20,540 bases of DNA from SFJ001 sp045118955 (GCA_045118955.1 JBGVKB010000017.1:1-20540); one strand, 5' to 3'. Numbered from the stretch's first letter, positions 1-8,256 are shown. Notes: a model not told the origin generated them from the letters alone. Program-made: numbers and translations.

Positions 1-1745
1 CCCATCATGCCGCCGCCCATCATGGCGCTCGGGTCGTCGGTGGTCTCAACGCTGTCCTCGGTGGCGGAAGCGCGGATCTCCATGCCCTCGCTCAGCGCCT
101 CGCCGCGGATCTCGATGTAGTAGTCGTTCTCCGCGCCGGTGGTGACGGGCACCGGCTCAAAGGTGGCGTCCGCCCCCTCGCCGCCGGTCTTGACCATCAC
201 ATAGCGGCTGCCGTCCTCGGCGGTGCCCACCGCGTCGTAGGGCACGGTGAACACGTCCTCGGTGGCGGAGCGGATGATCTCCACCTTGGCGTTCATGCCG
301 ATGCGCAGTCCGTGGCTGCCGCCGTTCACGGTGACCTCGGCGGAAAAGCCGCCGCTGCCGCCGCCCATCATGCCGCCCTCCGCGCCGCTGGCGGTGGGAG
401 AGAGCTGGGTCAGGGTGCCGCCGATCTCCTCCTCGGTGGCGTCGCTGGTGATGCGGGCGGTCATGCCCAGCGCCACGTTGGGCACGTCGGCCTCCTCGAT
501 GGTGATGGCGATCTTCAGCGACTCGGTGTCCTGTATGGTGGCCACGGTGCCGCTGCACACGCTGCCCACGGTGGCGTTCAGGCTGGTGACGGTGCCGGAG
601 GTCTCGGCGCGCAGGGTGCATTCTGCCAGCTTGTCGGTCAGATCCCGCAGCTCATCGCTGTCGCCGCCCTCGGCCAGCGCTTCGCGGGCGTCCTCAAGGG
701 CTTCGGCGGTGGTCTTTGCCTGCGCTTCGGCCTTCTCCAGCGCGGCCTGGCTCTGCTCCCACGCGGTCACAGCGGCGTTTTTGGCGGCCAGCGCCTCGGT
801 GTAGCCGCTCTCGGTCTGGGCGGTCTTCAGCTCGGCGGCGGCGGTCTTCTGGGAATCCTGCGCAGCCTTGTAGTCGGCCTCGGCCGCGGCGGCCTCGGCC
901 TGTGCGCTCTGAACATCGGTCTGCGCGCTGACCTCCTCGGCCTCCAGCGCGGTCACCTTGGCGGTGGCGGCGGCCAAAGTCTCCTCCTCGGCGGTGCGGT
1001 CGGCGGCGGGGTCGGCGGCGTCCAGTGCTGCCTGCGCGGCGGTCTGCTCGGCGCGGGCGGCGCTCAGTGCGGCGGTGATGGCGTCAAGGTCGCGCTGTGC
1101 CTCGCTTTGGGCGGTCAGCGCGGCGTTGTGGGCGGCCAGCGCCTGCTCCAGCGCCGCGTCCGCATCGGCGGCCTGCTGTTCAAACCAGGTGATCCTGCTC
1201 ATGGCGGCGCTCAGCACGTCCCACGCGGCGCGGTACTCGGTCTCCCGCGCTTCCTCCTCTGCGGCGGCTTCGTCATAGGCCGCCGCCGCGTCGTTATAGC
1301 TCTCCTGTGCCTTGTCAAAGCTTTCCTGCAAGCGTTCGGCGGAGTCGCTCAGGCTCTCCCGGGCGCGCTCGATCTGCTTTTCCAGCTCGGCGGTGTCCAG
1401 CGTGCAGATCACATCCCCTGCCTGCACCGTGTCGCCCACCTGCACCGCCACCGATTTGACCGTGTACTTCAGGTCGGTGGTCACGCCGGAAACGCCGGCG
1501 CTCTCCACCGTGCCGGTGGCGCTCACCGCGTTTTCCAGCGTGGTGCGGTGCAGGGTGGTGGTGCGCACAAAGGCGATGCCATCTTCGGCTTCGGCCATGG
1601 CGGCGCGGGCGGGCAGGAGGCGGGCGGCGGCAAAGCCGCCCACCGCCAGAACCGCCGCCAGCAGGAGAGCGGCCTTTTTGTGCCGCCCGATGAAGGCGGC
1701 CGCCCGGGCGAACAGGCCGGCGGGCTTTGTGTTGGATTCGTTCAT
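1..1745 (-). CDS. HlyD/MacA-type efflux periplasmic-adaptor-like protein (3' end outside window)
   Basis: The reading frame opens at ATG 1745-1743 and stays open to the left edge, giving 581 codons with no stop. A GGGG-rich ribosome site lies just upstream. Residues 1-24 are short, basic and cytoplasmic, and residues 25-43 form one membrane anchor. The first lipoyl-like half follows at about 75-117 (TGTVESAG, then VQVGDTVQAGDVICTLD). A very long Ala/Glu-rich helical hairpin spans about 118-370. The second lipoyl half (TSGTVTSLNATVGSV) and beta-barrel domain come after about residue 375. Two Met/Gly-rich stretches (MMGGG) lie near residue 457 and at the window edge. In this family the adaptor works with a MacB-like ABC ATPase and permease, which I expect beyond the left edge. 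It is separated from the exporter operon by a terminator, so it is probably its own unit. Family assignment is firm; substrate is unknown. Confidence 0.88.
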   Translation of the reverse strand, partial: MNESNTKPAGLFARAAAFIGRHKKAALLLAAVLAVGGFAAARLLPARAAMAEAEDGIAFVRTTTLHRTTLENAVSATGTVESAGVSGVTTDLKYTVKSVAVQVGDTVQAGDVICTLDTAELEKQIERARESLSDSAERLQESFDKAQESYNDAAAAYDEAAAEEEARETEYRAAWDVLSAAMSRITWFEQQAADADAALEQALAAHNAALTAQSEAQRDLDAITAALSAARAEQTAAQAALDAADPAADRTAEEETLAAATAKVTALEAEEVSAQTDVQSAQAEAAAAEADYKAAQDSQKTAAAELKTAQTESGYTEALAAKNAAVTAWEQSQAALEKAEAQAKTTAEALEDAREALAEGGDSDELRDLTDKLAECTLRAETSGTVTSLNATVGSVCSGTVATIQDTESLKIAITIEEADVPNVALGMTARITSDATEEEIGGTLTQLSPTASGAEGGMMGGGSGGFSAEVTVNGGSHGLRIGMNAKVEIIRSATEDVFTVPYDAVGTAEDGSRYVMVKTGGEGADATFEPVPVTTGAENDYYIEIRGEALSEGMEIRASATEDSVETTDDPSAMMGGGMM

Positions 1746-1808
1746 TTCGGTTCCCCCCATCGAGAAATCAGGATGATGCTTCATGCTCTCCCCATTGTGG
1801 CGCGGGGA

Positions 1809-1851
1809 TGTGGAAAACCTGTGAAACAAAGACCAAAACTCTGTGAAAACC
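1809..1851 (-). promoter_or_regulatory. Phased direct repeats upstream of the adaptor gene (putative activator site)
   Basis: On the minus strand TTTCACA occurs at 1848-1842 and 1826-1820, and the variant TTCCACA at 1815-1809. Repeat starts are 22 and 11 bp apart, that is, on one face of the helix. A weak -10 candidate, CACAAT (1799-1794), follows 9 bp downstream with no good -35, and the repeats cover the -35 position. Such 11-bp direct repeats are typical of OmpR-family response-regulator sites. The pattern is visible in the sequence; the regulator is inferred. Confidence 0.4.
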
Positions 1852-1855
1852 TGCG

Positions 1856-1886
1856 CAAAAAGCCCCCGCCGCGGATGCGGCGGGGG
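1856..1886 (-). terminator. Rho-independent terminator of the MarR/ABC exporter operon
   Basis: There is a perfect 10-bp GC stem (1863-1872 with 1877-1886) and a 4-base loop. Read on the minus strand it is followed by GCTTTTT. It lies about 20 bases past the stop of the second ABC gene and separates that operon from the adaptor gene. Confidence 0.9.
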
Positions 1887-1907
1887 TGATCTCTTATTGG
1901 AAAAGGC

Positions 1908-3833
1908 TCAGTCCAGCTCGAACTTGCCGGTATAGAGCTGGTAGTAGCGGCCCTGCTCGGCCATGAGCTGCTCGTGGCTGCCGCGCTCGATGATGCGGCC
2001 CTGCTCCAGCACCAGAATGGCGTCCGCGCCGCGCACGGTGGACAGGCGGTGGGCGATGATGAAGCTGGTGCGCCCGTACATCAGCCCGGCCATGCCCTCC
2101 TGCACCAGCGCCTCGGTGCGGGTGTCGATGGAGGAGGTGGCCTCGTCCAAAATCAGCACCGGGGGGTCGGCCACGGTGGCGCGGGCGATTGCCAGAAGCT
2201 GGCGCTGACCCTGCGACAGGTTCGCGCCGTCGCCGGTGATGAGGGTGTTGTAGCCGTCGGGCAGGTGGCGGATGAATTTGTCCGCGCCCACCAGCCGCGC
2301 CGCGGCGATGACCTCCTCATCGGGGGCGTCCAGCCGCCCGTAGCGGATGTTCTCCATCACGGTGCCGGTGAACAGGTGGGTGTCCTGCAGCACGATGCCC
2401 AGGCTGCGGCGCAGGTCGTCCCGCTTGATCTTGTTGATGTCGATGCCGTCGTAGCGGATCTTGCCGTCGGGCACGTCGTAGAAGCGGTTCAGCAGGTTGG
2501 TGATGGTGGTCTTGCCGGCGCCGGTGCTGCCCACAAAGGCGATCTGCTCACCGGGACGGGCGAACAGGCTCATGTCGTGCAGCACCGTCTTTTCGGGCAC
2601 ATAGCCGAAGTCCATGTGCTCGATGCGGATGTCGCCGGTGACCTTCACCAGCATGGTCTGGCTGTTGTTCTCGCCGTAGGGCACCTTCCAGGCCCACACG
2701 CCGGTGCGCTCGGCGCACTCCACGAGCTGACCGTCCCGGTCCTCCCGGGCGTTGACCAGCGTCACGAAGCCCTGATCCTTCTCAGGCTCCTCGTCCATGA
2801 TGGCGAAGATGCGCTCCGCGCCCGCCAGCGCCATGATGATGTTGTTGAGCTGCTGGGTGACCTGGTTGATGGGCTGGCTGAAGCTGCGGTTGAACTGCAG
2901 GAAGCTGGCCAGATCGCCCAGCGTCAGGCCGCCGCCGATGGACATGGCCGCGCCCGCCAGCGCGATGATCACATAGCCCAGATTGCCCAGGTTCATGTTG
3001 ATGGGGCCCATGATGTTGGCCAGCGCGGTGGCCTTGCGGGCAGACAGGAACAGCTCCTCGTTGAGGGCGGTGAACTTCTCGGTGTTCTCCTGCTCATGGC
3101 AGAAGACCTTGACCACCTTCTGGCCCTCCATCATCTCCTCGATGAAGCCGTTCACCGCGCCCAGATTCTTCTGCTGGGCCACAAAGCCCGAGCCGCTGTG
3201 CCCGGCGATGGTCTTGGTCAGCACCATCATCAGGGCCACGATGATCAGGTTCAGGACGGTCAGCACCGGGCTGAGCAGGATCATGCTCACCAGCACGCTG
3301 ACCACCGTCACCACGCTGGAGAACATCTGGGGCAGCGCCTGACTGACCATCTGGCGCAGGGTGTCGGTGTCGTTGGTGTACAGGCTCATGATGTCGCCGT
3401 GGGGATGGCTGTCAAAGTAGCGCAGGGGCAGCCGCTGCATATGGGCGAACATATCGTCCCGGATGTGCTTCAGCACGCCCTGGCCTACCACCACCATGAT
3501 GCGCTGCTGGGTGAAGGCGCAGACCACGCCCAGCGCGTACCAGCCGCACACCCGCAGCATCGCGCCCATCAGGGGGGCGAAGTCCGGGTCGGGCTGTCCG
3601 ATCATGGGCAGGATGTAGGTGTCGATGAGGGTCTTGGTGAACAGGGTGCCCTGCACCATGGCGAGGCTGGAGCCTACGATGCACACCAGCACCGCCGCGC
3701 AGTGGGGGCCGTAGTAGTGCAGCAGAATCTTGATAAGGCGCACAAAGGTGCCCTTGGGGTCCTTGACCTTGGGACGCGGGCCGCGCATCCCGCCGGGGCC
3801 GCGCATGGGTCTTGCGTTGTTGGGTGCTGCCAT
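1908..3833 (-). CDS. Heterodimeric ABC exporter, catalytically competent half (TMD-NBD)
   Basis: This 641-residue half-transporter has a Pro/Gly/Arg-rich N-terminus (1-27), a six-helix exporter domain (about 30-345) and a C-terminal ATPase. Walker A is GSTGAGKT (435-442), the Q-loop is VLQDTH, Walker B ends in D563-E564 with the catalytic Glu present, and the H-loop is H595. The signature is LSQGQ (539-543) instead of LSGGQ. Residues about 352-398 form an extra segment between membrane and ATPase domains. The family (LmrCD, BmrCD, TM287/288) expels drugs or lipids. Here the Walker motifs are canonical but the signature is not, the reciprocal of its partner, so the two proteins should form one active and one degenerate ATP site. 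Its ATG shares one base with the partner's TAA (TAATG), and an AAAGGAGG site lies inside the partner's end. Substrate cannot be read from sequence. Confidence 0.93.
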   Translation of the reverse strand: MAAPNNARPMRGPGGMRGPRPKVKDPKGTFVRLIKILLHYYGPHCAAVLVCIVGSSLAMVQGTLFTKTLIDTYILPMIGQPDPDFAPLMGAMLRVCGWYALGVVCAFTQQRIMVVVGQGVLKHIRDDMFAHMQRLPLRYFDSHPHGDIMSLYTNDTDTLRQMVSQALPQMFSSVVTVVSVLVSMILLSPVLTVLNLIIVALMMVLTKTIAGHSGSGFVAQQKNLGAVNGFIEEMMEGQKVVKVFCHEQENTEKFTALNEELFLSARKATALANIMGPINMNLGNLGYVIIALAGAAMSIGGGLTLGDLASFLQFNRSFSQPINQVTQQLNNIIMALAGAERIFAIMDEEPEKDQGFVTLVNAREDRDGQLVECAERTGVWAWKVPYGENNSQTMLVKVTGDIRIEHMDFGYVPEKTVLHDMSLFARPGEQIAFVGSTGAGKTTITNLLNRFYDVPDGKIRYDGIDINKIKRDDLRRSLGIVLQDTHLFTGTVMENIRYGRLDAPDEEVIAAARLVGADKFIRHLPDGYNTLITGDGANLSQGQRQLLAIARATVADPPVLILDEATSSIDTRTEALVQEGMAGLMYGRTSFIIAHRLSTVRGADAILVLEQGRIIERGSHEQLMAEQGRYYQLYTGKFELD

Positions 3834-5572
3834 TATGCCTCGCCTCCTTTCATGTCCTCGGGGCGGATCTGGGAACGGCAGACCTCCTGATAGATGGGGT
3901 TGGAGGCCAGCAGCTCCTCATGGGTGCCCCAGCCGCTGATGCGCCCATCGTCCAGCACCAGAATGTGATCCGCGTGCTGGATGCTGGAGATGCGCTGGGC
4001 CACGATCAGCTTGGTCACGCCGGGGATCTTCTCGGCGAAGGCCTGCCGGATCTTGGCGTCGGTGGCGGTGTCCACCGCGCTGGTGGAGTCGTCCAGGATC
4101 AGCACCTTGGGCTGCTTGAGCAGGGCGCGGGCGATGCACAGCCGCTGCTTCTGGCCGCCGGAGAGGTTCGCGCCGCCCTGCTCCACCATGGAGTCGTACC
4201 GGTCGGGGAAGGTCTCGATGAACTCATCGGCGCAGGCCAGCCGGCAGGCCTCCCGGCACTGCTCGTCGGTGGCTTCGGCGTCGCCCCAGCGCAGGTTTTC
4301 GTAGATGGTGCCCCGGAACAGCACGTTCTTCTGCAGCACCATGGCCACCGCGCCGCGCAGGGTGTCCAGATCGTAGCGGCGCACGTCCACGCCGCCCACC
4401 TTCACGCAGCCGCCGGTCACGTCGTACAGGCGGGGCACAAGCTGCACCAGACTGGTCTTGGCGCTGCCGGTGCCGCCCAGAATGCCCACCGTGGCGCCCG
4501 CGGGGATGTGCAGGTCGATGCCGGACAGCACCTCATGCCCGTCGGCGCGGTAGGCGAAGGAGGCGTTCTCGAAGTCGATGGAGCCGTCCGCCACCTCAAA
4601 CAGAGGCTCGTCGCCGTTGACGAGGGTGGACTCCTCGTCCAGCACCTCGCAGATGCGCTTGCCGGCGGCGGCGCTCATGGTCATCATCACCACGATCATA
4701 GCCACCATCATCAGATTCATCAGGATGTTGGAGCAGTAGGTGAACAGGCTCATCAGGTTGCCGGTGGACAGCTCGCCGCCCACGACCATGTGGGCGCCGT
4801 TCCAGCTCACCAGCAGGATGCAGGCGTACATACAAAGCTGCATCAGGGGCATGGTGAGGATCATGCGGTTCTCCGCCTGCACGAACATATTGTACAGGTT
4901 GGCGGAGGCCTTCTGGAACTTGTCGGTCTCGAAGCCCTCCCGCACATAGGCCTTCACCACGCGGATGGCGGAGACATTCTCCTGTACGCTGGCGTTCAGC
5001 TCGTCGTACTTTTTAAATACCTTGGGGAACAGCTTGGTGGTGCTGCCCATGATAAAGAACAGGCACACCGCCAAAAACGCCAGCACGCCCAGGAAGATCA
5101 GCGCCATGCGGGGGCTGATGCGCCAGGCCATCACCACCGCCACCACCAGAGACACCGGGGCGCGGAAGCACATCCGCAGCATCATCTGGAAGGCGTTCTG
5201 CACGTTGGTCACGTCGGTGGTCAGGCGGGTGATCAGACCGGCGGTGCTGAACTTGTCGATGTTGGCGAAGCTGAAGGTCTGGATGTGCTCAAACATGGCC
5301 TGCCGCAGGTTGCGGGCAAAGCCGGTGGAGGACTGGGCGGCAAAGATCGCGCCCGCGCCGCCCAGCAGCAGACCCAGCAGGGACATGGCCGCCATGGCGA
5401 GGGCCATCTTGACCACATGGCGCAGGTCGCCCGCCAGCACGCCGTCGTCCACCAGCGAGGCGATCATCAGCGGGATGATCATCTCGCACACCACCTCGCC
5501 GATCATGCACAGCGGGGTGAGGGCGGCGGTGAGCTTGAATTCTTTGATATGGGAAGCAAGTTTCTTGATCAA
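3833..5572 (-). CDS. Heterodimeric ABC exporter, degenerate-site half (TMD-NBD)
   Basis: This is the partner half-transporter, 579 residues from a TTG start at 5572-5570. I chose that start because a GGAGG site sits 9 bases upstream and because TTG overlaps the MarR TGA stop, giving translational coupling; a GTG 33 bases earlier keeps the frame but lacks a site. Six membrane helices (about 20-310) precede the ATPase domain. Walker A is GGTGSAKT (366-373), with Ala for the usual last Gly. The signature LSGGQ (470-474) is canonical. The position after the Walker B Asp is D495 rather than Glu, and the H-loop has Q526 (VAQRIS) rather than His. These are the known marks of the non-hydrolysing subunit in TM287/288-type exporters, not decay. 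It lies second in a MarR-headed operon. Confidence 0.92.
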   Translation of the reverse strand: MIKKLASHIKEFKLTAALTPLCMIGEVVCEMIIPLMIASLVDDGVLAGDLRHVVKMALAMAAMSLLGLLLGGAGAIFAAQSSTGFARNLRQAMFEHIQTFSFANIDKFSTAGLITRLTTDVTNVQNAFQMMLRMCFRAPVSLVVAVVMAWRISPRMALIFLGVLAFLAVCLFFIMGSTTKLFPKVFKKYDELNASVQENVSAIRVVKAYVREGFETDKFQKASANLYNMFVQAENRMILTMPLMQLCMYACILLVSWNGAHMVVGGELSTGNLMSLFTYCSNILMNLMMVAMIVVMMTMSAAAGKRICEVLDEESTLVNGDEPLFEVADGSIDFENASFAYRADGHEVLSGIDLHIPAGATVGILGGTGSAKTSLVQLVPRLYDVTGGCVKVGGVDVRRYDLDTLRGAVAMVLQKNVLFRGTIYENLRWGDAEATDEQCREACRLACADEFIETFPDRYDSMVEQGGANLSGGQKQRLCIARALLKQPKVLILDDSTSAVDTATDAKIRQAFAEKIPGVTKLIVAQRISSIQHADHILVLDDGRISGWGTHEELLASNPIYQEVCRSQIRPEDMKGGEA

Positions 5573-6084
5573 TCTTCGTTCCCTCCTTCGTTGGGGATGC
5601 AGCACTGCCCGCTGCAGGCGGTCAGGGCGTGGGGGTCGGTGGGCGGCGGGGGCGGCAGCGCGCCGCCGATGTTGCCCGCCACCCGAAGCAAAAGGCCGTT
5701 CAAAACCTCGGAATCCTCCGTGCTCAGCCCGTCCAGAAGCTGCCGCTCCAGATCGGCGCGGTGGCGGAACAGAGCCTCCCGCACTTCGGCGGCGGCGGGG
5801 GTGGAGGTCAGCAGGCGGTAGCGGCGGTCGTCCGGGTCCACCGTCACGGTGACGAAGCCCTTCTGCTCCAGCCGCTGGATCAGACCGGTGACGGTCACAT
5901 GGCTCTGGTGCAGGAACTCCTCCACGTCCCGCATGGTCACCCTCTGGCCCTGATGGGCCAGAAGATACATCAAAACGTGCATCTGGGACGAGGTCAGGTT
6001 CATCTCCCGCAGGTTTTGGTTCAGGGATTTTTCGATTTGGATGTTGATGTGCTTCACAAGCATCCCAAGGGGATACCCGGGCAT
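5569..6084 (-). CDS. MarR-family transcriptional regulator
   Basis: This 171-residue winged-helix protein most likely represses its own operon. The start at ATG 6084-6082 (MPGYPLG) is preferred over ATG 6102 because the AGAGGAGG site lies 7 bases before it and inside the longer version. The MarR core is clear: a helix with LTSSQMHVLMYLL, a recognition region with HQSHVTVTGLIQRLEQKGFV and the wing motif DPDDRRYRLLT. After the dimerisation helices comes an unusual tail: a run of five or more prolines, then three cysteines (C157, C161, C162) close to the C-terminus. The tail could sense thiol oxidation or metal, which is inference. The stop overlaps the TTG of the first ABC gene. A palindromic operator and consensus promoter lie upstream. 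The pairing with a heterodimeric exporter suggests that the exporter's substrate is the inducer. Confidence 0.93.
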   Translation of the reverse strand: MPGYPLGMLVKHINIQIEKSLNQNLREMNLTSSQMHVLMYLLAHQGQRVTMRDVEEFLHQSHVTVTGLIQRLEQKGFVTVTVDPDDRRYRLLTSTPAAAEVREALFRHRADLERQLLDGLSTEDSEVLNGLLLRVAGNIGGALPPPPPTDPHALTACSGQCCIPNEGGNED

Positions 6085-6125
6085 GAGAACGCCTCCTCTC
6101 ATGGAGAATGGATGAAAATATGTAG

Positions 6126-6144
6126 CGTGCTATTATTTAGCACG
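6126..6144 (-). promoter_or_regulatory. Palindromic operator, probably for the MarR regulator
   Basis: Perfect 7-bp arms CGTGCTA and TAGCACG flank a 5-bp AT centre. The site starts 6 bp past the -10 box of the marR promoter, so it covers the expected transcription start. Size and symmetry fit MarR-family sites. Binding by this MarR is inferred from position. Confidence 0.72.
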
Positions 6145-6150
6145 ATACAG

Positions 6151-6179
6151 ATTATAGCAGGGTCACAGGGGGATGTCAA
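6151..6179 (-). promoter_or_regulatory. Perfect consensus sigma-A promoter of the marR-ABC operon
   Basis: On the minus strand TTGACA (6179-6174) and TATAAT (6156-6151) match consensus at all 12 bases with the ideal 17-bp spacer. It drives the three-gene exporter operon. A promoter this strong usually needs a repressor, in line with the palindrome just downstream. Confidence 0.9.
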
Positions 6180-6247
6180 TGAACGAACTGTGAATGTTTG
6201 GCAAACCGGGGATGGGAAACCTGCGTCCATTCCTTTTTCACAAATCT

Positions 6248-6257
6248 GTGGTACAAT
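6248..6257 (+). promoter_or_regulatory. Extended -10 promoter for the BMP-fusion operon
   Basis: TGGTACAAT gives an extended -10 (TG-N-TACAAT, box at 6252-6257) 35 bp before the BMP-fusion start codon. No good -35 is visible at 16-18 bp, which extended -10 promoters tolerate. It is divergent from the marR promoter. A short palindrome, GTTTG-G-CAAAC (6196-6206), lies upstream. Confidence 0.5.
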
Positions 6258-6292
6258 ACCCCTAAACAAACGGCACGAGGGAGGGAGACACC

Positions 6293-8224
6293 ATGACCCA
6301 TCAGGAATACACCGAGGCGCTGCGCCGGGGGCAGAAGGAGTTCCGCGCCGATGTGGCGGCGGGGCGCTACCCCTATTTGCAGGTGCTGGACGATCTGCTG
6401 GAAAACGGCACCGTGGAACGGCAGGAGGATCTGGGTCAGGTGGAGATCCCCATGGAGCTGATCGCCGGCACCCGCACCGCCGGGCGCAAGACCGCCTTTT
6501 CCCGCAGCTTTCTGCCGCTGCTGGGGGAGGACACCGAGTTCGCCGCCAAGTGGCGGGCGCTGTGCGCCGCCCACATGAGCGAGGAGGGCATCCGCGACCC
6601 GGTGGAGGCCTGGGAGTATCTGGGGCGCTTTTACATCGGCGAGGGCAACAAGCGGGTGAGCGTGCTGCGCTGGTTCGGCGCGGCCAAGGTGCCCGCCCGG
6701 GTCACCCGGCTGGTGCCGCCCCGGCGGGACACCCGGGAGCGCCGCATTTATTATGAATATATGGATTTCTATAAGGTCACCGGGCTGAACGAGCTGTACT
6801 TCAGCGCCGAGGGCCGCTTTGCCCGGCTGTGCGCCGCCGCGGGCAAGCAGCCCGACGAGCCGTGGAGCGAGGAGGAGCGGCGGGATCTGCAGTCCCTGTA
6901 CTATTACTTCAGCCGGGCGTTCCGGGCGCTGGGGGGCGGCGAGCTGCCCATCACCCCGGCGGACGCCCTGCTGGTCTACCTGAGCTACCACCCCTACGCC
7001 GAGGCGCTGGGGCACACCGAGGCCAAGCTGCGGGAGAACCTGACCCGCATCTGGGAGGAGGTGCGGGTGCTGGCGGAGCCGAAGGCGGTGGAGATCCGCA
7101 CCGAGCCGGAGCCGGGCAGCGAAGCCGCCGCCCGCCCGCGCATCCTGCCCGCCCTGCTCACCGGGTGGCCCCGCAGCCGGGAGCTGTCCGCCGCCTTCTT
7201 CTATGAAAAGGATCCCGCCGTCTCCCCGTGGACGGCCAGCCATGAGTTCGGCCGCAGCCAGGCGCAGGAGGCGCTGGCGGGGCGGGTGACCACCCGGGCG
7301 GAGTTCGGGATCACCGACGGGAACGCCATGGCGGTGATGGAGCGGGCGGTGGAGTGCGGCTGTGAGGTGCTGTTCACCACCAGCGCCAAGCTGCTGCCCG
7401 CCAGCCTGAAGATCGCCGCCGCCTACCCGGAGGTGAAGGTGCTGAACTGCTCCATGGACATGGCGCACCCCTCCATCCGCACCTACCACGGGCGGCTGTA
7501 CGAGGCCAAGTTCCTGCTGGGCGCCATCGCCGGCGCGCTGGCGGGAGAGGATCGCATCGGCTATGTGGCGGACTACCCCATTCTGGGGGTGCCCGCGGGC
7601 ATCAACGCCTTTGCGCTGGGCGCCCGCATGACCAACCCCCGGGCCGAGGTGCAGCTTGAGTGGACCTGCCTGCCCGGCCCCGCCCCCGCCGAGCGGTTTG
7701 CCGCGGCGGGCATCGACCTGATCTGCCACCGGGATCTGCGCCCGGCGGGCGGCCCCAGCCGGGAGTTCGGCCTGTTCCGCCGGGAGGTGGACGGCAGCAT
7801 CACCGATCTGGCGGCGGCCTTCTGGAACTGGGGCGCGTTTTATGAGGCCGTCCTGCGGATGATCCTCAACGGGCGCTGGGCGGACAGCGCCGACCCCCGC
7901 GCGGTGAACTACTGGTGGGGAATGTCCAGCGGGGTGGTGGAGATGCTCTACTCCCGCAGCCTGCCCGCCGGTGTGCGGCGGCTGGCGGATCTGCTGCAGC
8001 AGGCCATTGCCCGGCGGGAGCTGGAGCCGTTCGCCGGCGCGGCGGCCACCGCCGCCGGGGTCACCAGCCACTCGGAGGAGCAGCTCCGGCCGGAATTTAT
8101 TCAGCACATGAACTGGCTGGCCGAGAACGTTCGGGGGCACATCCCCGCGCTGGAGGAGCTGACCGAGGAGTCCCGGGCGCTGGTGGAGCTGCAGGGGCTG
8201 GACGGCCTGCGGGCCAGCCGATGA
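6293..8224 (+). CDS. Cytoplasmic ParB-like/BMP (PnrA/Med-type) domain fusion protein
   Basis: This 643-residue protein starts at ATG 6293 after a GAGGGAGGGAG site. It has no signal peptide, lipobox or membrane helix, so it should stay in the cytoplasm. Residues about 45-140 resemble a ParB/Srx-type N domain: IPMELIAGT, a conserved AFSRSFLPLL stretch and EGNKRVSVLRWFGA (117-130). A middle helical part (150-270) is Tyr- and Glu-rich. Residues about 297-580 match the BMP fold (AAFFYEKDP, EFGITDGNAMAVMERA, CEVLFTTSA, HGRLYEAKFLLGAIAGALA, GVPAGINAFALGA). That fold binds purine nucleosides in PnrA lipoproteins and occurs in the regulator Med. Automatic pipelines would call this an ABC substrate-binding protein, but lack of export and of permease neighbours argues against uptake. 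It heads an operon with a phosphoesterase and a YbjN-like protein. A nucleotide or nucleoside sensor is my inference. Confidence 0.8.
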   Translation: MTHQEYTEALRRGQKEFRADVAAGRYPYLQVLDDLLENGTVERQEDLGQVEIPMELIAGTRTAGRKTAFSRSFLPLLGEDTEFAAKWRALCAAHMSEEGIRDPVEAWEYLGRFYIGEGNKRVSVLRWFGAAKVPARVTRLVPPRRDTRERRIYYEYMDFYKVTGLNELYFSAEGRFARLCAAAGKQPDEPWSEEERRDLQSLYYYFSRAFRALGGGELPITPADALLVYLSYHPYAEALGHTEAKLRENLTRIWEEVRVLAEPKAVEIRTEPEPGSEAAARPRILPALLTGWPRSRELSAAFFYEKDPAVSPWTASHEFGRSQAQEALAGRVTTRAEFGITDGNAMAVMERAVECGCEVLFTTSAKLLPASLKIAAAYPEVKVLNCSMDMAHPSIRTYHGRLYEAKFLLGAIAGALAGEDRIGYVADYPILGVPAGINAFALGARMTNPRAEVQLEWTCLPGPAPAERFAAAGIDLICHRDLRPAGGPSREFGLFRREVDGSITDLAAAFWNWGAFYEAVLRMILNGRWADSADPRAVNYWWGMSSGVVEMLYSRSLPAGVRRLADLLQQAIARRELEPFAGAAATAAGVTSHSEEQLRPEFIQHMNWLAENVRGHIPALEELTEESRALVELQGLDGLRASR

Positions 8225-8256
8225 TACCATAAAAACAGCGAAGGGAGGGAGACGGC

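Noticed and set aside
312..1889. A 525-codon plus-strand open frame opposite the adaptor gene
   Set aside because: It is antisense to a clear HlyD-type protein, has low-complexity Gly/Leu/Gln content and no ribosome site. Long antisense frames are expected in GC-rich genes.
3833..5572. Possible inactivation of the first ABC half-transporter because the catalytic Glu and H-loop His are missing
   Set aside because: The partner protein has both residues and the reciprocal signature change, which is the normal pattern of heterodimeric exporters.
1974..5821. Two 640-670-codon plus-strand frames opposite the ABC exporter genes
   Set aside because: They are His/Gln/Val-rich shadow frames with no family motifs, while the opposite strand carries complete ABC exporters.
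6196..6206. Palindrome GTTTG-G-CAAAC as an operator for the BMP-fusion promoter
   Set aside because: It is short, lies 46 bp above the -10 box and has no linked regulator, so chance is likely; it is mentioned only with the promoter.
6293..8224. Reading the BMP-domain protein as an ABC substrate-binding lipoprotein
   Set aside because: It has no signal peptide or lipobox, a 290-residue N-terminal extension with a ParB-like motif, and no transporter genes alongside.
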